Shown here: positions 19,743 to 27,865 of the stretch, piece after piece
How positions within the stretch are numbered: position 1 is the first letter of the stretch
How the letters are laid out: each line of letters begins with the position of its first letter
Assembly: GCF_004341885.1 (NCBI RefSeq)
Contig: NZ_SLVX01000004.1
Location: forward strand, 62,001-126,000
Direction of reading: 5' to 3'
Origin: Shinella granuli
Lineage (GTDB): Bacteria; Pseudomonadota; Alphaproteobacteria; Rhizobiales; Rhizobiaceae
Length of the DNA: 64,000 bases
Made by a program: the position numbers and the translations under genes
Notes under the pieces: model-generated
Told to the model about the DNA's origin: nothing
Database searches by the model: none
The model's input: the letters and a program-made list of their open reading frames with translations, nothing else

Positions 19743-20439
19743 AATATCCGGCCTTTCCGCCGGCTACGGCCCGACGCGGGTGCTGGAAGGCATCTCCTTT
19801 GCCGCCGATGCCGGCCGCAGGCTCGCTGTGCTCGGCCGTAACGGCATGGGGAAGTCCACGCTCTTCGCCACGCTCGCCGGCCAGACGAAGCGCTATGGCG
19901 GCGAAATCCGCCTCGGCGGCGAGGCGATCGAGGGCATGGGCAGCTCCGCCCGCGCCCTGAAGGGCCTCGGCTATGTGCCGCAGTCGCGCGACGTCTTCCC
20001 GACGCTGACGGTGGAGGAGAACCTCTTCGTCGGGCTGAAGGGCCGTCCGCGTGCGGCCATCGAGGAGGCCTACCAGATGTTCCCGCGGCTCAAGGAGCGG
20101 CGCCGGAACCTCGGCTCGCAGCTTTCCGGCGGCGAACAGCAGATGCTGACGACGGCGCGCACCATTCTCGGCCAACCCTCCGTGCTTCTGCTCGACGAGC
20201 CGCTGGAGGGCCTTGCCCCGGTCATCTGCGAGGAGCTGATGGCGGCATTCGGCACGCTCGCGGCCTCCGGCGAAATGACCATCCTCCTCGTCGAGCAGCG
20301 CATCCAGAGTGCACTCGATTTCGCCGACGACGTGATCATCCTGGAACGCGGCCGCATCGCCTGGACAGGCACCCCGGCGGCGCTCTCCGCCGACCGGCAC
20401 ACGGTCGAAACCCTGCTCGGCGTCGGCGGGCTGCACTAG
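19723..20439 (+). CDS. pcaX: Protocatechuate ABC importer, ATPase (LivF type)
   Basis: The protein (~238 aa) has Walker A GRNGMGKST (~38), signature QLSGGEQQMLTTARTIL (~138) and Walker B VLLLDEPLEGLAP (~158). Two in-frame ATGs lie inside the end of pcaW (19717 and 19723); the second is chosen because GGAG (19711-19714) is then 8 nt upstream. It is the second nucleotide-binding subunit, pairs with PcaW, and is the last gene of the importer operon. A family C repeat follows its stop at once. Confidence 0.87.
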   Translation: MPAASLEISGLSAGYGPTRVLEGISFAADAGRRLAVLGRNGMGKSTLFATLAGQTKRYGGEIRLGGEAIEGMGSSARALKGLGYVPQSRDVFPTLTVEENLFVGLKGRPRAAIEEAYQMFPRLKERRRNLGSQLSGGEQQMLTTARTILGQPSVLLLDEPLEGLAPVICEELMAAFGTLAASGEMTILLVEQRIQSALDFADDVIILERGRIAWTGTPAALSADRHTVETLLGVGGLH

Positions 20440-20488
20440 AGGAATTCCAGCAAAAGTGCGCAGCGGTTTTGCGGCCGGAATTCCGTAA
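20440..20488. repeat. Family C palindromic repeat behind pcaX
   Basis: GGAATTCCAGCAAAAGTGCG then CAGCGGTTTTGCGGCCGGAA and TTCC. GGAATTCCAGCAAAA pairs with TTTTGCGGCCGGAATTCC. It is nearly identical to the copy at 31290. It marks the end of the importer operon and may act as terminator. Confidence 0.7.
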
Positions 20489-20503
20489 TTCCAAGCGCCA
20501 TTC

Positions 20504-20564
20504 ATACGGTTTTCGTTATGCATCGCGGTCGGCATTTCATTTTACATCACCGTCCCGCCTGTCA
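20504..20564 (+). promoter_or_regulatory. Third PcaQ-type promoter region, upstream of the ThDP enzyme gene
   Basis: ATACGG-TTTT-CGTTAT (20504-20519) is an imperfect PcaQ-like dyad: the right half GTTAT fits, the left half ATA-C-- is weaker. After exactly 18 nt comes CATTTTACATCACCGT (20538-20553) and CTGTCA (20559-20564). The 27-nt block from CATTTTAC to CTGTCA agrees with the pcaM promoter at 22 positions. The shared spacing supports PcaQ or a close relative; the weak half-site leaves some doubt. Confidence 0.65.
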
Positions 20565-20645
20565 GAGTGCGGTCTGAGGCCTGTACCGTCCGGTTCGAGG
20601 AGACCGGCGGCCGCGGGCAGGCTGCCGGACGACGGGGAGGTTCCG

Positions 20646-22367
20646 ATGGGCGAAGACGATCTTGCCGGGGCACCGGCGATGACGGCGGGCGGTGCGCTGC
20701 TCGCCCGGCTGAAGGCGGTCGGCATCGACTATATCTTCGCCAATTCCGGCACGGATTTCCCGCCGATCATCGAGGGCCTGGCCGAGGCGGAGGCGAAGGG
20801 CATCGCCCTGCCGCAGGCGCTCGTCATGCCACACGAATCGGCGGCGATGGGCATGGCGCACGGTTATTATCTGGCGACGGGCCGCGCGCAGGCCGTGATG
20901 GCGCATACCAATGTCGGCCTTGCCAATTGCGCCATCGGCGCGATCAACGCCGCGATGGAGCATGTCCCGGTCCTGCTCTTCTCCGGCCGCACGCCGGTCA
21001 CCGAGCGCGGACGGAAGGGGTCGCGCACCGTGCCGATCGGCTGGGGGCAGGAGATGCGCGACCAGGCGGCGCTGGTGCGCGAGGCCTGCAAGTGGGACGA
21101 CGAGCTGCGCTTTCCCGAGCACATCCCGCAGATGGTCGACCGGGCGCATGCCATCGCCTGTTCCACCCCGCGCGGACCGGTCTATATGAGCCTGCCGCGC
21201 GAGGTGCTCTGCCAGCCCTGCCCGACCGAGGGCCTGGAAGCGCCCGCAACGATGATGCCGGCCGTCGCCGCGCCGCCGGCCGAAGCGGTGGCGGAGGCCG
21301 CGCGCCTGCTTGCGGCGGCGGAGAACCCGGTGGTCTTCGCGCAGCGCGGCGCCGGCTCGGCCGAGGGTTTTGCCGCCCTCGCGGCGCTCACCGGCGAATG
21401 GGGCATTCCCGTCTGCCAGTACTGGGCGGTGCAGCTTGCCATGGCGACGGACCATCCGATGGCCGCGCAGGCCGACCCTGGGCCGCTGCTGGAGGCGGCG
21501 GATGTGGTGCTGGTCCTCGATGCGCTGGCGCCCTGGTCGCCGGACGTCCATGCGCTGCGGCCCGGCTGCAAGGTCATCCAGCTCGCCCAGGACCCGCTCT
21601 ACCAGCGCCAGCCGGTGCGCTACTTCCGCTCCGACGTGACGCTTGCCGGCGATGTCGATGCCGGCCTCCTTGCCCTGAAGGCGGCGATGGACCCGCTGCT
21701 GCCCGCCCATCGCGCCAGGGCGGAACGCCGCGCCATGGCGTTGGCGGAACGCAACCGGAAAGCCCGCGCCGCCGTGCTCGATGCGGCCCGGCGCGGCGGC
21801 GGCACGCCGATGACCAAGGACTTCGTCAGCCTGACGCTTTCCGAGGCGCTGGCGGGCCGGGATGCCACCGTGCTCTCCGAACTCGGCTGCCCGCTTTCGC
21901 CGATGACGCTCTCCCATCACCAGGCCTGGTATCAGGAGCCGCATTCCGGCGGGCTCGGCTGGTGCTTTCCGGCGGCGCTCGGCATGCAACTGGCGCGGCG
22001 CGAGCGGCTCGTCGTCGCCACCATGGGCGACGGCTCCTACATGTTCGCCAATCCCGTCGCCTGCCACCAGATCGCCGAGGCGCTGGATCTGCCGATCCTC
22101 GTCCTCATCGTCAACAATGCCGAATGGGGGGCGGTGCGCCAGTCTGTGCTCGGCCTCTATCCGGACGGGTATGCGGCCAGGACCAACCGCATGCCGCTGA
22201 CCGCGCTTTCGCCGGTGCCGGATTTTGTGAAGGTCGCCGAGGCGAGCCGGGCCCATGCCCGGCGCGTCACCGACGGCGCGGCGCTCGCCGGCGCGCTTGC
22301 CGAGGCGATCGACCATATCGAGACGAAGCGGACGCTCGCGCTGCTCGACATCGCGGTCCGCGCCTGA
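20646..22367 (+). CDS. Thiamine-diphosphate-dependent enzyme (acetolactate synthase/benzoylformate decarboxylase-like)
   Basis: The protein (573 aa) has the three-domain layout of ThDP decarboxylases and carboligases: an N-terminal pyrimidine-binding domain with a candidate catalytic Glu in MPHESAAMGMAHGYYLATG (~61), a central domain, and a C-terminal pyrophosphate domain with GDGSYMFANPVACHQ ending in VNN (GDG-x-NN, ~460-490). The start ATG 20646 follows GGGGAGG. It lies behind a PcaQ-type promoter and 24 nt upstream of an aromatic-ring side-chain cupin. An inferred role is decarboxylation or cleavage of an aryl-oxo acid or hydroxyketone, giving an aryl aldehyde. The true substrate is unknown. 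Confidence 0.8.
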   Translation: MGEDDLAGAPAMTAGGALLARLKAVGIDYIFANSGTDFPPIIEGLAEAEAKGIALPQALVMPHESAAMGMAHGYYLATGRAQAVMAHTNVGLANCAIGAINAAMEHVPVLLFSGRTPVTERGRKGSRTVPIGWGQEMRDQAALVREACKWDDELRFPEHIPQMVDRAHAIACSTPRGPVYMSLPREVLCQPCPTEGLEAPATMMPAVAAPPAEAVAEAARLLAAAENPVVFAQRGAGSAEGFAALAALTGEWGIPVCQYWAVQLAMATDHPMAAQADPGPLLEAADVVLVLDALAPWSPDVHALRPGCKVIQLAQDPLYQRQPVRYFRSDVTLAGDVDAGLLALKAAMDPLLPAHRARAERRAMALAERNRKARAAVLDAARRGGGTPMTKDFVSLTLSEALAGRDATVLSELGCPLSPMTLSHHQAWYQEPHSGGLGWCFPAALGMQLARRERLVVATMGDGSYMFANPVACHQIAEALDLPILVLIVNNAEWGAVRQSVLGLYPDGYAARTNRMPLTALSPVPDFVKVAEASRAHARRVTDGAALAGALAEAIDHIETKRTLALLDIAVRA

Positions 22368-22391
22368 ACCATCACACGAGGAGGAAAATCC

Positions 22392-22925
22392 ATGCCCGAG
22401 CTTGCCACGAACGAATTCTGGAAGGACCTGAAGCCGATCGACAAGGTGTTCCAGCCGGATGCCCTGCCGGAAGTCTATCTTCGGAATGCGCCGACCGACG
22501 ACGAGCGCTACTACGTGCCCTTCACCGAGACCGTCTCCTCCCGCCCGCTGTGGATCTCGCCGACGCAGAACAAGTGGTGCGATATCCTGATGGCGAAGAA
22601 GGCAGGCCTGGTGAACCGGCACTACCACCCGCACGAGGTCTTCGCCTACACGATCTCCGGCAAGTGGGGCTATCTGGAGCACGACTGGACGGCGACGGCC
22701 GGCGATTTCGTCTACGAGACGCCCGGCGAGGGCCACACGCTCGTCGCCTACGAGCACGAGCAGCCGATGAAGGTGTTCTTCCAGGTCAAGGGCCCGCTCA
22801 TCTGGCTCGACGACAGGGGCGAACCGGACGGCTTCTTCGACGTGCACAACTACATTGCGCTGTGTCGCGACCACTACGAGAAGGTCGGGCTCGGGCGGGA
22901 TTATGTGGAGCGGCTTTTCCGCTAG
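22392..22925 (+). CDS. Cupin dioxygenase, 2,4'-dihydroxyacetophenone dioxygenase-like
   Basis: The protein (177 aa) is a single-domain cupin. The metal-binding motif is VNRHYHPHEVFAYTISGKW (His, His and Glu ~70-76) with the second motif GDFVYETPGEGHTLVAYE (~105-120, His ligand). The length and sequence plan match the 2,4'-dihydroxyacetophenone dioxygenase family, which cleaves the side chain to 4-hydroxybenzoate and formate using Fe(II). 4-Hydroxybenzoate is the substrate of PobA, encoded 13 kb away. It shares an operon with the ThDP gene. The assignment is to family; substrate is inferred. Confidence 0.72.
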   Translation: MPELATNEFWKDLKPIDKVFQPDALPEVYLRNAPTDDERYYVPFTETVSSRPLWISPTQNKWCDILMAKKAGLVNRHYHPHEVFAYTISGKWGYLEHDWTATAGDFVYETPGEGHTLVAYEHEQPMKVFFQVKGPLIWLDDRGEPDGFFDVHNYIALCRDHYEKVGLGRDYVERLFR

Positions 22926-23029
22926 TTCTTGCTTGTTTCCTGCGGAACAGCGCGGGGCGGGGCGATGTGAGACCTTCTGATCACCGGATGAGAGAGGCTC
23001 ATCCCCAACAAGAGATCTGGAGAGACCCC

Positions 23030-23206
23030 ATGCGCAAGATCATCGTTTCCGCCACCGTCGCCCTCATTGCCGCCGTCTCCTTCGCCGCCCCCTCGCAGGC
23101 CGGCTACTACAGCTACGGCTACAAGCCGCACTGCTTCATCAAGAAGGTCAAGGCCTACGACTACTACGGCAATGTCATCTTCAAGACGGTCAAGGTCTGC
23201 AAGTAA
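23030..23206 (+). CDS. Small secreted Tyr-rich protein of unknown function
   Basis: The protein has 58 aa. MRKIIVSATVALIAAVSFAA with PSQA looks like a Sec signal peptide cleaved before GYYSYG. The mature ~34 residues are rich in Tyr and Lys and carry two cysteines (positions ~34 and 57) that could form a disulfide. The start has GGAGAG upstream and a clear terminator follows at 23234-23263, so it is a single-gene unit. I do not recognise the family. It separates the ThDP-cupin pair from the dehydrogenases on the other strand. Confidence 0.7.
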   Translation: MRKIIVSATVALIAAVSFAAPSQAGYYSYGYKPHCFIKKVKAYDYYGNVIFKTVKVCK

Positions 23207-23233
23207 GCGCTTTTCCCGCTGACCTCCCCGAAG

Positions 23234-23263
23234 GCCCGGATGTCCCCTGCATCCGGGTCTTTG
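23234..23263 (+). terminator. Intrinsic terminator of the small secreted protein gene
   Basis: CCCGGATG (23235-23242) pairs with CATCCGGG (23250-23257) across a 7-nt loop, followed by TCTTT. It lies 28 nt behind the stop codon. Confidence 0.75.
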
Positions 23264-23275
23264 CCGTTTCTGCCG

Positions 23276-24034
23276 TCAGATGCTCATGCCGCCGTCCACC
23301 ATCAGCATCGTCCCGGTGACGAAGCTCGACTGGTCCGAGGCGAGATAGAGCACCGCGCGGGCGATCTCCCCGGGGCTGGCATGGCGGCCCATGGGAATGA
23401 GCGCGTTGAAGAAAGCCGTGCCGTCCATGCCGGTCGCGGCGCCGAGACCCTGTTCCACGGCAAGCTGGAAACCGTTGTCGACGGGGCCGGGATTGACCGT
23501 GTTGACGCGGATGCCGCGCGGGGCGAGTTCCTTGGCAAGGCAGCGCATCAGGCCGGTCTGGGCGTGCTTGGCGGTGATATAGGCATAAACGCCGGGATCG
23601 CCGCGCGTCGCCGCCACGCTGGAGGTGATGACGATGCTGCCGCCGCTGCGCATGTGCGGCACGGCATGCTTGGCCGCAAGGAAGGCGCCGCGCACATGGA
23701 CCGCCTGCACCATGTCGAAGATGTCCAGCGGATAGTCGGCGATGGGGGCGACGGTGCCGAAGACGCCGGCATTGGAGAACAGGATGTCGATGCCGCCGAA
23801 GCGCTCGACGGCGAGCTTGACATAGGCCTTCGTCGAAAGGCTGTCGGTGACATCCGCCGCCGCGAGCGCCACGCGCTCCCGCGGCAGGCCGGCGGCGGCC
23901 CGTTCGAGCCCCGCGCGGTCGCGGTCGACAAGGACGAGATTGGCGCCCTCGTCGAGGAAAAGCCGGGCGGTGGCAAGGCCGATGCTGCCGGCTCCACCCG
24001 TCACGATGGCGGTCTTTCCGTCGAGAAGCACCAT
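23276..24034 (-). CDS. Short-chain dehydrogenase/reductase (SDR)
   Basis: The protein (252 aa) is a classical SDR: cofactor loop TGGAGSIG (~12), NAG at LFSNAGVFG (~88), catalytic Ser in VITSSVAA (~137), YAYITAKHA with Tyr/Lys (~150-154). The acid after beta-2 (LVLVDRDRAG) suggests NAD+ preference. It is the last gene of the aldehyde dehydrogenase-importer operon (3-nt gap behind the ALDH gene). A role in oxidising an aryl alcohol or hydroxyketone is plausible from context only. Confidence 0.85.
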   Translation of the reverse strand: MVLLDGKTAIVTGGAGSIGLATARLFLDEGANLVLVDRDRAGLERAAAGLPRERVALAAADVTDSLSTKAYVKLAVERFGGIDILFSNAGVFGTVAPIADYPLDIFDMVQAVHVRGAFLAAKHAVPHMRSGGSIVITSSVAATRGDPGVYAYITAKHAQTGLMRCLAKELAPRGIRVNTVNPGPVDNGFQLAVEQGLGAATGMDGTAFFNALIPMGRHASPGEIARAVLYLASDQSSFVTGTMLMVDGGMSI

Positions 24035-24037
24035 GGG

Positions 24038-25489
24038 TCAGATCGGATAATGGATGGCGCCGTCCTGCACGGTGATCCAGCGCAGTTCGGTGAATTCGGC
24101 GATGCCGGCCTTGCCGCCGAAACGTCCGTAGCCGGATTCCTTGACGCCACCGAAGGGCATCTGCGCCTCGTCGTGCACGGTCGGGCCGTTGATGTGGCAG
24201 ATGCCGGATTCGATGCGGCGGGCGACCTGCATGGCGCGGTTGACGTCCCGGCCGAAGACGGCGGCGGAAAGGCCGTATTCCGTGTCGTTGGCAACCCGCA
24301 CCGCCTCGTCGATCGAGCCGACGCGGATGACGCTGACGACCGGGCCGAAGCTCTCCTCGCTGTAGATGCGCATGGCGGGCGTCACCCGGTCGAGCAGGGT
24401 GGCATCGACGATCGTGCCCTGCACGCTGCCGCCGGCCGCAAGCACCGCGCCCTTGCCCACGGCATCGCGGATGAGCTGTTCCAGCCTCTGGGCCGCATGG
24501 GCATCGACGACGGAGCCGAGCGGCGTGTTGCCCTCGCGCGGATCGCCGGCAACGAGGGTTGCCGCCTTCTCGGCGAGCGCCGCGACGAAGCGGTCGGCGA
24601 CCGTCTCGTCGACGACGATGCGTTCGGTCGACATGCAGATCTGGCCCTGGTTCATGTAGGCGCCGAAGGCCGCGGCGGCGACGGCCGCGTCGATATCGGC
24701 ATCGTCGAGCACCACGAAGGGCGCCTTGCCGCCGAGTTCCAGCAGCGCCGGCTTCAGGTAGCGCCCGGCGGTCTCGGCGATGATGCGGCCGACGCGGGTG
24801 GAGCCGGTGAAGTTGACGCGGCGCACGGCGGGATGGGCGATCATCGCCTCGACGATGGCGGCGGCATCCTCCGGCGCATTGGAGACGGCGTTGAGCACGC
24901 CTTCCGGCAGGCCGGCCTCGTGCAGCGCATCGACGATCAGCCGGTGGGTGCGCGGGCAGATTTCCGAGGTCTTCATGACGACCGTGTTGCCGCAGGCAAG
25001 CGGGGTGGCGAGCGAGCGCACGCCGAGGATGACCGGCGCGTTCCACGGCGCCATGGAGAGGACCACGCCGGCCGGCTGGCGCACGCCCATGGCGAGCGAT
25101 CCGGGGCGGTTGGAGGGGATGATCTCGCCGGTGATCTGCGTCGTCAGCGATGCGGCCTCGCGCAGCATGTCGGCGGCAAGGCCGACATTGAACATCGCCC
25201 AGCCGGCCGTCGCGCCCGTCTCGGCGGCCATGGCGGCGACGAAATCGGCGGTTCTCGCCTGCAGCTTGTCGGCGGCGGCAAGAAGCAGCTTGCGGCGCTG
25301 GCCGGGGCCGGTCGCCGCCCAGGCGGGAAAGGCCTTCGCCGCGGCATTGACGGCCTGGCGCGCATCCTCCAGCGAGGCGGCGGCGACCTCCGAGGCGACC
25401 TCGCCGGAAATCGGGTTGATGCGGGTGAAGGTGCGCCCGTCGGAGGCGGCCTGGTCGAGGTTGTTGATCTTCAGTCCAAGGACGGACAT
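24038..25489 (-). CDS. Aldehyde dehydrogenase, aryl-aldehyde (vanillin/salicylaldehyde) type
   Basis: The protein (483 aa) is an NAD(P)+-dependent aldehyde dehydrogenase with the oxyanion Asn in MAPWNAPVILG (~150), cofactor loop FTGSTRVGRIIAE (~228), general base Glu in LLELGGKAPFVVLDDADID (~251) and nucleophile Cys in NQGQICMSTERIVVDE (~285). QICMSTERI is the variant seen in vanillin and salicylaldehyde dehydrogenases. The start ATG 25489 is preferred to the upstream codons. It would convert an aryl aldehyde, such as 4-hydroxybenzaldehyde, to the acid that feeds pobA or pcaHG. Confidence 0.87.
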   Translation of the reverse strand: MSVLGLKINNLDQAASDGRTFTRINPISGEVASEVAAASLEDARQAVNAAAKAFPAWAATGPGQRRKLLLAAADKLQARTADFVAAMAAETGATAGWAMFNVGLAADMLREAASLTTQITGEIIPSNRPGSLAMGVRQPAGVVLSMAPWNAPVILGVRSLATPLACGNTVVMKTSEICPRTHRLIVDALHEAGLPEGVLNAVSNAPEDAAAIVEAMIAHPAVRRVNFTGSTRVGRIIAETAGRYLKPALLELGGKAPFVVLDDADIDAAVAAAAFGAYMNQGQICMSTERIVVDETVADRFVAALAEKAATLVAGDPREGNTPLGSVVDAHAAQRLEQLIRDAVGKGAVLAAGGSVQGTIVDATLLDRVTPAMRIYSEESFGPVVSVIRVGSIDEAVRVANDTEYGLSAAVFGRDVNRAMQVARRIESGICHINGPTVHDEAQMPFGGVKESGYGRFGGKAGIAEFTELRWITVQDGAIHYPI

Positions 25490-25510
25490 GGTTTGCTCCC
25501 TGCTTGACAT

Positions 25511-26224
25511 TCAGACGGTTGCGCCGAGGAACGCGCGCTTCACCGCGTCGTCGTTCATCAGTCCTGCTGCGGTATCCTCGCCGACGATGCGGCCTGCCTC
25601 CAGGAGGTAGCCGCGGTCGGCGATCGAAAGGCTCATCTTGACGTTCTGCTCGACGATCAGGAGCGCCAGCCCGCTCTCGCGCACCCGGCCGAGCGCGGCG
25701 AAGAGCTCGCCGACGACGACGGGGGCAAGGCCGAGGCTCGGCTCGTCGAGCATCAGGAGGTCGGGCTTTGACATCAGCGCGCGGCCGATCGCCACCATCT
25801 GCTGCTCGCCGCCCGACATGGTGTTGACGAACTGCCGCCGCCGGTCGGCGAGTTTCGGGAAGAGGCCGTAGACCAGCTCGCGGCTCGCCCTGCCATGGGC
25901 GCGGGCGCGCCTGGCATAGGCGCCGAGGGCAAGGTTCTCCTCCACCGTCAGGTCGCCGAAGACGCCGCGGCCCTCCGGCACCAGCGCGATGCCGGCCTCG
26001 AGCACGAGATGGGCGGGGCGGCCGGCAATGTCCGCGCCGGCAAAGCGGATATCGGCGCCGGGATCGGGCCGGACGAGGCCGGCGGCGGCCTTCAGCAGCG
26101 ACGACTTGCCCGCACCGTTGGCGCCGAGCATGACGACGGTCTCGCCCCTGCCGACGGCGACGGAGATGCGGTCGAGGGCAAGGTGCGGGCCGTAATGGAG
26201 GGAGAGGTCGCGGATCTCAAGCAT
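25511..26224 (-). CDS. Second HAAT-type ABC importer, ATPase (LivF type)
   Basis: The protein (237 aa) has Walker A GANGAGKSS (~36), signature TMSGGEQQMVAIGRAL (~135) and Walker B LLMLDEPSLGLAP (~155). It is a cytoplasmic ATPase subunit of a branched-chain-type importer separate from pcaMNVWX. It overlaps the LivG-type gene by 8 nt. The solute is probably an aromatic related to the downstream ALDH and SDR, inferred from operon context. Confidence 0.87.
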   Translation of the reverse strand: MLEIRDLSLHYGPHLALDRISVAVGRGETVVMLGANGAGKSSLLKAAAGLVRPDPGADIRFAGADIAGRPAHLVLEAGIALVPEGRGVFGDLTVEENLALGAYARRARAHGRASRELVYGLFPKLADRRRQFVNTMSGGEQQMVAIGRALMSKPDLLMLDEPSLGLAPVVVGELFAALGRVRESGLALLIVEQNVKMSLSIADRGYLLEAGRIVGEDTAAGLMNDDAVKRAFLGATV

Positions 26225-26945
26225 GGCCGTCTCCGAGATAGGCGCGCACGACCTCCGGGTCCCGCAGCGTCTCGGCGGTCGGGCCGTCGGCGATCTTGCG
26301 GCCGGCATTCATGACGATGGCGCGCCCGCAGAGCGCCCGGATCGCATCCATGACATGCTCGACGAGGAGCACGGTGATGCCGCGCTCCTTGAGCGACAGG
26401 ATGAGGTCGATGCCGATGCGAAGCTCCGTCGGGTTGAGCCCGGCGAGCCATTCGTCGAGCAGAAGCAGCTCCGGCTCGGCGGCGAGCGCCCGGGCAAGCT
26501 CCATGCGCTTCTGGTCGATATAGGTGAGGGCGCCGGCCGGCTGGTCGGCGCGTCCGGCAAGGCCGACGGCGGCAAGATGGGCGTGGGCGGCCTCGTGGGC
26601 CGCCTTGCCCCAGAGCGTCCGGCGGCCGAAGGCAAGCGCGGTGACGACGTTTTCGGCGACCGTCAGCGAGGGAAGGGCGCGCACGAGCTGGAAGGTGCGG
26701 GCGACGCCTTTCCTGGCGATGCGGTTCGGGCGAAGGCCGGAAATCGCCTCGCCGTTGAGGGCGATCCGCCCGCCGGTCGGCGGCAGGAAGCCGGAGATCA
26801 TGTTGAGCACCGTCGTCTTGCCGGAACCGTTCGGGCCGAGCAGGCCGACGACCTCGCCGCGCTCCAGCGAGAAGGAGACCGCATTGACGGCGGTGAGCCC
26901 CCCGAAGCGCTTGGTGAGGCCGTCGAGCGCAAGAAGCTCGCTCAT
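26217..26945 (-). CDS. Second HAAT-type ABC importer, ATPase (LivG type)
   Basis: The protein (242 aa) starts MSELLALDGLTKRFGGLTAV and has Walker A GPNGSGKTT (~38), a degenerate signature ALTYIDQKRMELARALA (~140), Walker B LLLLDEWLAGLNP (~161; Trp replaces the usual Pro after DE) and switch His in LLVEHVMDAI (~190). It overlaps the LivM-type permease gene by 4 nt. Confidence 0.87.
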   Translation of the reverse strand: MSELLALDGLTKRFGGLTAVNAVSFSLERGEVVGLLGPNGSGKTTVLNMISGFLPPTGGRIALNGEAISGLRPNRIARKGVARTFQLVRALPSLTVAENVVTALAFGRRTLWGKAAHEAAHAHLAAVGLAGRADQPAGALTYIDQKRMELARALAAEPELLLLDEWLAGLNPTELRIGIDLILSLKERGITVLLVEHVMDAIRALCGRAIVMNAGRKIADGPTAETLRDPEVVRAYLGDGHA

Positions 26946-27865
26946 CGCGCACCGCCTTTCCTTAGCCGGCTTTCGACGGCCGCCAGCACGCCCTTCGGCA
27001 GAAGGAAGACGATGGCGATGAAGACGAGGCCGAGGATGATCGGATAGTGGTTCGGGAAGTTGGCGGAAAGCCACTCGAAGAGCAGGAAGAGCGGAATGGC
27101 GCCGAGCAGCGGGCCCCAAAGCCGGTCCGCCCCGCCGAGCAGCGCCATGATCAGCGTCAGGAAGGAGATGGTCGGGTTGAAGGCGATGCTCGGCTCGATA
27201 TAGGTCCAGCGCGGCGCCTGGATGGCCCCGACGAGCGTGATGATCACGGCGCTGACGGCAAAGAGCGCGAGCTTGAGCCGGGTGATGTCGATGCCGCAAT
27301 GGCTCGCCACCACCTCGTCGTCGCCAATGACCTTCAGCGCGAGGCCCCAGCGCGTGCGGCCGATGCCCCAGGAGAAGAGGAAGGTGGCGGCGGCGAGCGC
27401 GAGTAGCTGCCAGTAGATGCCCTCCGGCGTCACGGGCAGGAAGATGTAGCGGCCGAGCGTGCCGGTCACGTTGACCTCGTACCAGGTGACGAGCTGGCGG
27501 ATGAGCTCCGCAAGACCGAAGGTGAAGATCACGAAATAGACGCCGGCAAGCCGAAGCGTCGAGAGCCCGACGACCAGCGCCACGGCAAGGCCGATCAGTG
27601 CCGCGACGAGGAGGACGAGCGGATAGGGCAGCGTCTCGCTGAAGACGCCGACCGTATAGGCGCCGATGCCGAAGAAGGCGACGGTGGCGAGCGAGACATA
27701 GCGCGTCGGGCCGGAGAACAGGCCCCAGGCGGTGGCGAGCACCACATAGCCGGTCATGCCGATCATCAGCGTCACCGCATAGGGCCCGGCGAAGAGGGGC
27801 AGGGCGGCGAGCGCGGCGAGAACGAGGCCGGCGACGAGGAGGCCGAGAAGCGTGCGTGCCGTCAT
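26942..27865 (-). CDS. Second HAAT-type ABC importer, permease (LivM type)
   Basis: The protein (307 aa) has about nine hydrophobic segments; TAWGLFSGPTRYVSLATVAFFGIGAYTVGV split over ~44-73 is the LivM signature, and LIMALLGGADRLWGPLLGAI (~250) the ATPase-contact loop. ATG 27865 overlaps the LivH-type stop. It is an inner-membrane subunit. Confidence 0.87.
   Translation of the reverse strand: MTARTLLGLLVAGLVLAALAALPLFAGPYAVTLMIGMTGYVVLATAWGLFSGPTRYVSLATVAFFGIGAYTVGVFSETLPYPLVLLVAALIGLAVALVVGLSTLRLAGVYFVIFTFGLAELIRQLVTWYEVNVTGTLGRYIFLPVTPEGIYWQLLALAAATFLFSWGIGRTRWGLALKVIGDDEVVASHCGIDITRLKLALFAVSAVIITLVGAIQAPRWTYIEPSIAFNPTISFLTLIMALLGGADRLWGPLLGAIPLFLLFEWLSANFPNHYPIILGLVFIAIVFLLPKGVLAAVESRLRKGGAR

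Noticed and set aside
20562-22874. Minus-strand open frame of ~770 codons opposite the ThDP enzyme gene
   Set aside because: Codon-position shadow of the GC-rich ThDP gene; no recognisable motif and no ribosome site.
23240-25507. Plus-strand open frame of ~755 codons opposite SDR and ALDH
   Set aside because: Antisense shadow of two well-supported enzymes.
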